Below are positions 1 to 5,151 of a stretch of DNA of 5,151 nt, one piece after another (position 1 is the stretch's first letter; every line of letters starts with the position of its first letter). The notes below the pieces were generated by a model. The model was not told the DNA's origin, did not search any database, and saw only the letters and a program-made list of their open reading frames with translations. This DNA is from Microbacteriaceae bacterium (GTDB lineage: Bacteria > Actinomycetota > Actinomycetes > Actinomycetales > Microbacteriaceae). The stretch lies in assembly GCA_947447385.1 (NCBI GenBank), contig CANFKN010000103.1, forward strand, positions 1 to 5,151, read 5' to 3'. A program made the position numbers and the translations under genes.

Positions 1-917
1 CCGATGATTGCGAAAATGTAGTCGTTATCAACCTCGGGAATCCACGCCCATTTGAGTTTGGAGTGCCCGAGACCTACGCCACCCCAGCCACCAGCCGCAA
101 GGGCCCAAAGCCCGTGCACGGCCTGCCATGCGTTGTTTGATGAGTCATCACTGTAGTTGCCCATGAATATCGGCCACCAAGCTGAGATGCGAGCCAGACG
201 ACTTGGGCCGGTAACCACAAAAACGAAAGTTGCGACGACGACGAGCAAATAAATGTGGCGCATTCGGCGCATGTCAACGCCGGTTAGGTAGGTCATTCCG
301 ATCGCAATGATGGCAATGACCATCGCGGTTCCGAGGTCACTACCCTTTAGCACTAGGCCGAGAGCGAGAATAACGAAAAACCAGTTGTAGTTGATAAAAC
401 GCTTGGTGTCATCAATATCTGCTTCGCGCTCTGCGAACTTGTGAGCAACGAAAAGAATGAGGCCGAACTTGATGAACTCAGAAGGCTGAATCGTCGCAAA
501 ACCGATGTTCAACCAGTTTTGGTTTCCATAAACCGAAACGCCTTGACCAGAAACGAAGATGGCAAGCTGAAGCACTAGAGCAAAACCAAAAATTGCTTTC
601 GCGAGCGTTCGAATGCGCGAAACCGACAGCATTGAAAAGATGAACATTCCAAGCAGACCGATGCCGCCATATTTCACCTGGTTCCAAAACACGTGATACG
701 AGTCATTGAATTCGGTTAGCGAGTTAACTGAAGAGCTCGAAAGCACCATGACGGCACCATAAAGCACAATCAGAACCGTGATGCCGGCAATGTAATAGAA
801 GTTCATCGATTGGCCCATCACCAATCGCCTTAGCCCGCGACCAAAGGCCAGCCTGCCACGCGCAATTCGACTGAGCCCACGTTGTGAGTTTGGCCTCGGT
901 TGGCGAATGCGTGCCAT
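1..917 (-). CDS. ftsW: FtsW, septal peptidoglycan glycosyltransferase (SEDS family), 3' part missing
   Basis: FtsW is a polytopic membrane protein of the SEDS family. It polymerises lipid II into glycan strands at the division septum, with its cognate class B PBP. The window holds 305 codons plus two bases of a 306th; the C-terminal portion lies beyond base 1. Visible features are an Arg-rich cytoplasmic tail (about 1-37), a first membrane segment at about 39-60, further hydrophobic segments at about 82-98, 108-123, 148-160, 178-190, 196-212 and 221-236, the SEDS motif QPSEFIKFG (144-152), GSDLGTA (192-198), GGVGLGHSKLKW (279-290) and IPEVDNDYIFAII (293-305). Asp299 in NDYIF matches the essential SEDS Asp (E. 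coli FtsW D297, from memory). Gene order after murD favours FtsW over RodA. The ATG at 917 is chosen because it overlaps the murD stop (TAATG) and has GGGTGA upstream. M34 and M38 are weaker alternative starts. Confidence 0.96.
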   Translation of the reverse strand, partial: MARIRQPRPNSQRGLSRIARGRLAFGRGLRRLVMGQSMNFYYIAGITVLIVLYGAVMVLSSSSVNSLTEFNDSYHVFWNQVKYGGIGLLGMFIFSMLSVSRIRTLAKAIFGFALVLQLAIFVSGQGVSVYGNQNWLNIGFATIQPSEFIKFGLILFVAHKFAEREADIDDTKRFINYNWFFVILALGLVLKGSDLGTAMVIAIIAIGMTYLTGVDMRRMRHIYLLVVVATFVFVVTGPSRLARISAWWPIFMGNYSDDSSNNAWQAVHGLWALAAGGWGGVGLGHSKLKWAWIPEVDNDYIFAII

Positions 918-2563
918 TAGTCATTCACCCAGTGAGCCGCTTCAGCAAATGCTTCACCACGGTCGGCGTAGTCAACGAACTGATCCATCGAGGCAGCAGC
1001 TGGTGCGAGCAAAACCACGTCGCTTTCGATTGCCCACGAAGCTGCCTGCGTTGCAACGGCTCGCATGACGCGCCTGGCGTCATCCGTAGATTTTTCTGCG
1101 CCAGCTGGCACGGCGACAACTGGCACCTCGGGCGCGACTGCGGCGAAAGCGTCGAGAACCGGTTGCTGGTCAACGCCAATGACGATTGCCCCGCGCAACT
1201 TGCCCTTGAAACGCTTAACGAGGGCGGTCAAATCAACGCCCTTTAGCAAACCGCCAACGACCCAAACCACCTTTTCAAACGACGCGAGCGAGGCTGCGGC
1301 AGCGTGCGGGTTTGTGGCCTTCGAATCATCAAACCAGCGGATTCCACCCCACTCACCCACCAACTCAATTCGGTGTGAGTCGAGGCGAAAGCCGCGAATC
1401 GCTTCGCGAATTGCTAGCGGCTCGACGCCAACAGCCCGGGCAAGAGCAGTTGCGGCTGCGACATTCGCGAGCAGGTGTGGAGTAATGACCCCGATGTTTT
1501 CGATATCACTTATGGTTGCAATCTCTAGCGCCGTGTTTTTGCGGTCTTCAAGAAAAGCTCGGTCGGCAAGAACGTCTTCGACGTAGCCAATCTGGCTTAG
1601 GCCTGGAGCGCCGAGAGTGAAGCCGATTGCCCGCGCACCGTCAGTAACGTTGGCATTTTCAACCAAAGATTCGGTTGCTGAATCTTGCACGTTGTAGACA
1701 CAGGCAACAAGCATGTGCTCATAAACTTTGCCCTTAGCGGCCGTGTAGGCATCGAAGCCGCCGTGCCAGTCGAGGTGATCGTCGGCGATGTTCAGACAAA
1801 CGCTGGCCAGCGGAATGATTTGCCCTGGCAACGGGTCGCCTTCGCCATCATCAGCCTGCGAAGCAGAACCGGCTAGTTCGGGCGCAGCAGAACCGGCTAG
1901 TTCGGGCGCAGCAGAACCTGATAGGTAATGAAGTTGAAAACTCGACAGCTCAACCACCACCGCGTCATAGCCGATTGGGTCGCGCATCAAGTCGAGCATC
2001 GGTGTGCCGATGTTTCCGCCAGCAGCAGCACGCAAGCCACCCGAAGTGAGCATTGCTTCAACCAATTGGGTGGTGGTGGTTTTGCCGTTGGTGCCAGTGA
2101 CTAAAACCCAAGGGGCGATGCGTTCGGTCTTATCTCGCAGGCGCCACGCGAGTTCAATGTCAACCCACACCGCTACCCCGTTAGCTTTCGCCCAAAGCAC
2201 GATTGGTGAATCAGGGCGAACACCCGGTGAAACCACTAATACCTGCGGTCGGTGCGCTTCAAGCAAAGCCTTGGCACCGCCAGTCGAATCGCTCGAGGCT
2301 GGCAAATCGAAGTTTTCGTTGGCAATTTGTGAGCCGATTACGTGCCTGACACCGATTACATCGAGAATGTCAACCTGGTCTGAGTCGGCTTTCTCGGCAA
2401 TAACCAAAACTTCAGCGCCAAGTTCGGCCAGAGTGTCAGCAACCGAAAAACCTGTAACACCCAAACCCAAAACGGCAACCTTGAGGCCTCGCCAATCGGC
2501 GTGCCAGCTGATCAGGGCATCCAAGTTTTTTAAAGCGTCGTTTGACGAAACAGGCGTGTTCAT
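917..2563 (-). CDS. murD: MurD, UDP-N-acetylmuramoyl-L-alanine--D-glutamate ligase
   Basis: MurD is a cytoplasmic ATP-dependent ligase adding D-Glu to UDP-MurNAc-L-Ala. From the ATG at 2563 it has 548 residues, longer than E. coli MurD (about 438). Domain 1 has the Rossmann-like turn VLGLGVTGFS (31-40) and SPGV (112-115). The central ATPase has the P-loop GTNGKTTT (157-164), ELSSFQL (205-211), and LNIADDHLDWHG (257-268), followed by AAKGKVYE, where K277 is the likely carbamylated lysine. The C-terminal domain has HRIE (397-400), DDSKATNPHA (412-421), VVGGLLKG (435-442) and PAAASMDQF (521-529). An Ala/Gly/Pro-rich insert with a tandem repeat sits at about 214-248, between ELSSFQL and LNIADDH. 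The frame is open up to a TTG at 2620 inside mraY. I prefer 2563 because it lies just after the mraY stop and gives a normal N-terminus; ATG 2584 (7 residues longer) is possible. No strong Shine-Dalgarno is seen for either, so the start is less certain than the function. Confidence 0.96.
   Translation of the reverse strand: MNTPVSSNDALKNLDALISWHADWRGLKVAVLGLGVTGFSVADTLAELGAEVLVIAEKADSDQVDILDVIGVRHVIGSQIANENFDLPASSDSTGGAKALLEAHRPQVLVVSPGVRPDSPIVLWAKANGVAVWVDIELAWRLRDKTERIAPWVLVTGTNGKTTTTQLVEAMLTSGGLRAAAGGNIGTPMLDLMRDPIGYDAVVVELSSFQLHYLSGSAAPELAGSAAPELAGSASQADDGEGDPLPGQIIPLASVCLNIADDHLDWHGGFDAYTAAKGKVYEHMLVACVYNVQDSATESLVENANVTDGARAIGFTLGAPGLSQIGYVEDVLADRAFLEDRKNTALEIATISDIENIGVITPHLLANVAAATALARAVGVEPLAIREAIRGFRLDSHRIELVGEWGGIRWFDDSKATNPHAAAASLASFEKVVWVVGGLLKGVDLTALVKRFKGKLRGAIVIGVDQQPVLDAFAAVAPEVPVVAVPAGAEKSTDDARRVMRAVATQAASWAIESDVVLLAPAAASMDQFVDYADRGEAFAEAAHWVND
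925..930 (-). promoter_or_regulatory. Ribosome binding site of ftsW inside the murD 3' end
   Basis: The minus strand reads GGGTGA here, 7 bases before the ATG at 917. GGTGA is part of the Shine-Dalgarno consensus GGAGGTGA. It lies inside the last codons of murD, so ribosomes finishing murD pass over it, which fits translational coupling. An ATG at 924 in another frame reaches only 66 codons and is not the ftsW start. Confidence 0.6.
1862..1918 (-). repeat. Perfect 24-bp in-frame tandem repeat within murD (about 2.4 copies)
   Basis: The 57 bases repeat exactly with a period of 24. There are two full units (1918-1895 and 1894-1871 on the minus strand) and a 9-base partial third (1870-1862). 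Each unit encodes GSAAPELA, giving residues 216-231 of MurD, then GSA. Because the period is a multiple of three, gain or loss of units keeps the frame. The two full copies are identical at every base, including third codon positions, which indicates recent duplication or replication slippage. Confidence 0.93.
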
Positions 2564-2568
2564 TTTGC

Positions 2569-3678
2569 TTAGCGCTTTAGCCATTCGGCATAGAACAGGC
2601 CGATGCCGCCGAGCACGCAAAGCCCAGCGATGATCCAGAACCTAACAACAACGGTTACTTCAGCCCAACCCTTGAGTTCAAAGTGGTGATGCAACGGGCT
2701 CATCAAGAAAATGCGCTTGCCTTTGGTGAGTTTGAAATAGATGCGTTGCAAAATTACCGAGCCGGTGACGATCACAAAAATGCCGCCGATTGGCAAAAGT
2801 AAAAGTTCGGTGCGCGAGGTGATGGCCAGAGCAGCAAGTGCGCCACCCAAACCGAGCGAACCGGTGTCGCCCATATACAAATGCGCTGGGGCGGTGTTCC
2901 ACCACAAGAAACCGATGAGCGCACCGACGATTGCCGCCGCCACAACTGCTAGGTCAAGCGGGTCTCGGGTGTTGTAGCAACCGGTGAGGTGCCCCGGGTT
3001 GAAGCAAGACTGATTGAATTTCCAGAACCCAATGACCGCAAAAGCACCGATAGCCATGATTGACGAACCAGTCGCTAAACCGTCAAGGCCATCGGCAATG
3101 TTCACACCGTTTGAGGCTCCCGAGGTAAGCAGATAGAACCAGAGCTGCACCAGAATGATGCCGATGATTGTGCCCCAAATGCCCCACTGCTTGGCTTCAT
3201 CGTCAAAAGCTAAGTTGATTGGCATATCTCGAAACAGCGAGATTCGAGTTGACGCAGGGTTCAAACCGTGGTCATCTGGCAGGCTGAGGGCCATCCAGGT
3301 GAAAGCAATCGACACGACTGCTTGCCCACCCATTTTCGCCCAGCCGGTCAGACCGAGGCTGCGCTGCTTGTGAGTTTTGATGTAGTCATCGGCGAAACCA
3401 ACGAGCCCAAGACCAACCATCATGAATAGCACCAATAGCGCTGAAGCTGTCGGCATTTGGCCGTTAAACAGCACTCCGCCGAAATAGCCAAGCACTGACG
3501 CAATGATGATTACGATGCCACCCATTGTTGGGGTGCCGTGTTTGGTGTGGTGACTTTGCGGGCCATCGTCGCGAATGAACTGACCCCAACGCCACTTGCG
3601 AAATAGCCAGATAAAACCTGGTGTGGCAAAAAGTGTGAAGAAAAGACCGATCGCAGCCGCGGCCATTATTGCTCTCAA
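2569..3678 (-). CDS. mraY: MraY, phospho-N-acetylmuramoyl-pentapeptide transferase
   Basis: MraY is an integral membrane enzyme that transfers phospho-MurNAc-pentapeptide from UDP to undecaprenyl phosphate, making lipid I. It has 369 residues, near the family norm of about 360. Visible in order are a first membrane helix (about 3-24), DDGPQSHHTKHGTPTMGG (37-54), FADDYIK with Asp97/Asp98 (95-101), NGVNIADGLDGLATG (190-204), MGDTGSLGLGG with Asp271 (269-279), and SPLHHHFELKGW (327-338). Asp97, Asp98, Asp271 and the HHH run match the known MraY active-site residues. Between two membrane helices, a loop at 220-241 carries Cys225 and Cys234 and is probably extracytoplasmic. The start is TTG, not ATG: GGAGG lies 7 bases before TTG 3678, the TTG overlaps the murF stop as TTGA, and the resulting N-terminus MRAIMAAAA has normal length. 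The ATG at 3666 would be 19 bases from that site. murD follows 5 bases downstream. Confidence 0.97.
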   Translation of the reverse strand: MRAIMAAAAIGLFFTLFATPGFIWLFRKWRWGQFIRDDGPQSHHTKHGTPTMGGIVIIIASVLGYFGGVLFNGQMPTASALLVLFMMVGLGLVGFADDYIKTHKQRSLGLTGWAKMGGQAVVSIAFTWMALSLPDDHGLNPASTRISLFRDMPINLAFDDEAKQWGIWGTIIGIILVQLWFYLLTSGASNGVNIADGLDGLATGSSIMAIGAFAVIGFWKFNQSCFNPGHLTGCYNTRDPLDLAVVAAAIVGALIGFLWWNTAPAHLYMGDTGSLGLGGALAALAITSRTELLLLPIGGIFVIVTGSVILQRIYFKLTKGKRIFLMSPLHHHFELKGWAEVTVVVRFWIIAGLCVLGGIGLFYAEWLKR

Positions 3679-5151
3679 GCTGAAACCTCCATCAATTCAT
3701 CACCTAGGTGGCGCAGGTTGGCCGACTTCGACGATTTGACCAACACGATATCGCCTGCCAACAGCTTTTCACGAAGATAGGCCATAGCATCGGAGGCCTG
3801 CTCGAAAAACTTTGATTCGCCGTCATAAGAACCTTCGAGGCTGGCTCCCATGTGAATCAGGCGCGCAGCTTCACCAACCACCACGAGCTGGTCGATGTTG
3901 TAGCGAACCACGAGGCGGCCGATGGCGTCATGCTCGGTGCGCGAGAACTCACCAAGCTCGGCCATCTCACCCAAAACGGCGATGGTGCGGTGGCCTTGAC
4001 GGCCCAGTTGGGCCAAAGTTTGCAGTGCGGCTTTCATGCTGTCAGGGCTGGCGTTGTAGGCGTCATTGATGATTGTGACGCCGTCAGCGCGATGCAGCAA
4101 CTGCATGCGCCAACGCTCGGCAAGCTCAACGCTTTCGAGAGCGGCAATGATTTTGTCGTGCGGCACACCGACCAGGTCGGCAACCGCAGTAGCAGCCAAC
4201 GCGTTCATGATGTGGTGTTCACCAAGAATCTGCAAGCGCACGCGCGATGGTGCCGCTTCTGCCGGTAGGTGCAGGTCAAAGCTTGTGCCCGCTAAGGTCA
4301 TTTCGAAGTTGTCGGCGCGATATGTTGCGTCGCGACTGGTGCCAAACCACGTGACATTTAAACTCGGATGCCCCTGCACAAGCCCACGCACCGCACCATC
4401 ATCAAGGTTTGCGACCAGCTGGTTGCTGTGGCCGCGCGCGGCCTGCTCAGCCATCACGTCTAAAAGCTCGCCCTTGATCTTCGCGGTGGTTTCGACGCCA
4501 CCAAATTCGCCAACGTGCGCCAGGCCAACTTTGAGCAAAACGCCGATGTCTGGCTGAATCATTTCGGCAAGGTAGCGAATGCTGCCAAGACCGCCGGCGC
4601 CGAGCTCGGCCACCAAAAACTTAGTTTCATAGTCGATTTTTTGCACATAAATCGTTGCCCCAACTTCGTTGTTATAGCTCTCGATTGGCGCAACAGTCGG
4701 GCCAACCTGGCTCAAAATCGCACGCAGCAAGTTTTTGGTGGTGGTTTTGCCGTTTGAACCTGTCACACCAATGACCTTGATGTCGCCGGCTGCTCGAACT
4801 TTTTCGAGCACAGCGCTGGCAAGCGCGGCTAGTGCCAGAACAACGTTTTCGACCACTATTTGTGGGTGCGCGCCGGCATCATCAACAAAATGTTCAACGA
4901 CCGATGCTACAGCGCCGGCCTCGGCTGCCTTGGCAACGAACAGGTGCCCGTCAGTGACCTCACCTGGCTTAGCGAAAAACAGCGACCCCGCGGTGACGAG
5001 GCGCGAGTCGGTTTCAACTGAGCCAGTAACGACAAGGCCGGCCGCAGTGTCTGACGCGGTTTGACCGGCCGCGCTCGCGGGCGCGGTTTGACCGGCAACA
5101 AGAAGTTGCCCGCCGATGGCCTCAGCCACTTCGGCGAGAGTTAGTTTGATC
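3675..5151 (-). CDS. murF: MurF, UDP-N-acetylmuramoyl-tripeptide--D-alanyl-D-alanine ligase, start codon cut by window edge
   Basis: MurF is a cytoplasmic ATP-dependent ligase adding D-Ala-D-Ala to the UDP-MurNAc-tripeptide, completing the cytoplasmic precursor. A GTG at 5129 could open the frame, but reading continues upstream as IKLTLAEVAEAIGG, the usual MurF N-terminus, to base 5151, a G on the coding strand. I infer an NTG start with only its G inside the window, giving about 492 residues (E. coli about 452). On that numbering, GSVETDSR (44-51) and SLFFAKPGEVTDGH (57-70) mark the substrate-binding N-terminal domain. The P-loop is GSNGKTTTK (132-140), followed by SYNNEVGATI (159-168), ELGAGGLGSI (183-192) and TAKIKGEL, which holds the likely carbamylated lysine. 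The C-terminal half has INDAYNASPDSM (362-373) and VLGEMAELG (393-401), ending in VKSSKSANLRHLGDEL. An Ala-rich repeat lies at 20-37. The stop TGA overlaps the mraY TTG by 4 bases. Confidence 0.95.
   Translation of the reverse strand, partial: IKLTLAEVAEAIGGQLLVAGQTAPASAAGQTASDTAAGLVVTGSVETDSRLVTAGSLFFAKPGEVTDGHLFVAKAAEAGAVASVVEHFVDDAGAHPQIVVENVVLALAALASAVLEKVRAAGDIKVIGVTGSNGKTTTKNLLRAILSQVGPTVAPIESYNNEVGATIYVQKIDYETKFLVAELGAGGLGSIRYLAEMIQPDIGVLLKVGLAHVGEFGGVETTAKIKGELLDVMAEQAARGHSNQLVANLDDGAVRGLVQGHPSLNVTWFGTSRDATYRADNFEMTLAGTSFDLHLPAEAAPSRVRLQILGEHHIMNALAATAVADLVGVPHDKIIAALESVELAERWRMQLLHRADGVTIINDAYNASPDSMKAALQTLAQLGRQGHRTIAVLGEMAELGEFSRTEHDAIGRLVVRYNIDQLVVVGEAARLIHMGASLEGSYDGESKFFEQASDAMAYLREKLLAGDIVLVKSSKSANLRHLGDELMEVSA
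3686..3690 (-). promoter_or_regulatory. Strong Shine-Dalgarno (GGAGG) that fixes a TTG start for mraY
   Basis: The minus strand reads GGAGG, then 7 bases (TTTCAGC), then TTG at 3678. This is the best ribosome binding site in the window and its spacing is right only for the TTG. It lies within the last codons of murF. It therefore decides between the TTG at 3678 and the in-frame ATG at 3666. Confidence 0.85.
5043..5096 (-). repeat. Diverged 27-bp in-frame tandem repeat near the 5' end of murF
   Basis: There are two adjacent 27-base units on the minus strand, 5096-5070 and 5069-5043. The first 15 bases of each are identical (encoding AGQTA); the remainder has diverged except for a final GCG. 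They encode AGQTAPASA and AGQTASDTA, residues 20-37 with the inferred start. The next codons (AGLVV) may be a decayed third unit. The repeat sits between the N-terminal LTLAEVAEAIGGQLL segment and GSVETDSR, where MurF proteins normally have only a short linker. Confidence 0.75.

Noticed and set aside
724..924. Minus-strand frame starting at ATG 924, seven bases upstream of the ftsW start
   Set aside because: Out of frame with ftsW and only 66 codons. The ftsW frame from 917 gives full SEDS motifs over the same bases.
1065..1586. 173-codon open frame on the plus strand, and a similar 163-codon one at 4066-4557
   Set aside because: Antisense to conserved parts of murD and murF; composition is shadow-like (Ser, Arg, Thr, Ala) and there are no plausible domains.
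2071..2089. Exact 19-bp match between 2071-2089 (murD) and 4736-4754 (murF)
   Set aside because: It encodes the shared P-loop NGKTTT in both ligases. Family homology with the same codon choice explains it, so it is not a mobile or regulatory repeat.
2564..2620. Longer murD N-terminus beginning at TTG 2620
   Set aside because: It would overlap mraY by about 50 bases, begin with an Arg-rich stretch (MRARRHRPVLCR) unlike MurD, and lacks a suitably spaced Shine-Dalgarno.
2004..2633. 209-codon open frame on the plus strand
   Set aside because: Lies antisense over the murD 5' region and the mraY 3' end, both supported by complete motif sets. The translation is Ser/Thr/Pro-rich with no recognisable domain, typical of an antisense shadow.
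1..5151. Search for promoters, terminators, RNA genes, CRISPR or transposon ends
   Set aside because: No gap exceeds 5 bases and no strong hairpin followed by a T run, short-spaced repeat array or inverted terminal repeat was seen by eye. Sites inside coding sequence cannot be excluded without computation.

Overview
The window is a gapless, single-strand block of peptidoglycan and division genes from a dcw cluster. All genes lie on the minus strand, so transcription runs from the high-coordinate end to the low-coordinate end. In transcription order they are murF (5' edge just cut off by the window), mraY, murD and ftsW (3' part missing). This is the classic murF-mraY-murD-ftsW order. No stretch longer than 5 bases is non-coding, and I see no promoter, terminator, RNA gene, mobile element or CRISPR array.

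Organism: the protein signatures look actinobacterial, probably Microbacteriaceae-like. Examples are the MurD N-terminal stretch SWHADWRGLKVAVLGLGVTG, the MraY WGQFIRDDGPQSHHTKHG stretch, and the MraY loop with two cysteines followed by RDPLDLAVVAAA. Base composition is only moderately GC-rich by eye (perhaps mid-50s percent; not computed). That would fit a low-GC, streamlined aquatic member such as the Aquiluna/Rhodoluna group better than a typical high-GC soil relative. This assignment is inference.

Layout: murF 5151-3675 overlaps mraY by 4 bases (TTGA, with mraY starting at TTG behind a good GGAGG). mraY 3678-2569 is followed after 5 bases by murD (preferred start at 2563). The murD TAA overlaps the ftsW ATG by one base (TAATG) at 919-915, with GGGTGA as the ftsW ribosome binding site. 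The tight spacing implies one polycistronic, translationally coupled unit.

How they work together: MurD adds D-Glu to UDP-MurNAc-L-Ala. MurF adds D-Ala-D-Ala to the UDP-MurNAc-tripeptide. MraY transfers the finished phospho-MurNAc-pentapeptide to undecaprenyl phosphate, making lipid I. FtsW polymerises the derived lipid II at the septum together with a class B PBP.

The content is ordinary housekeeping and I find no new system. The least ordinary features are short in-frame tandem repeats that lengthen surface loops in two of the Mur ligases: a perfect 24-bp repeat in murD and a diverged 27-bp repeat near the start of murF.
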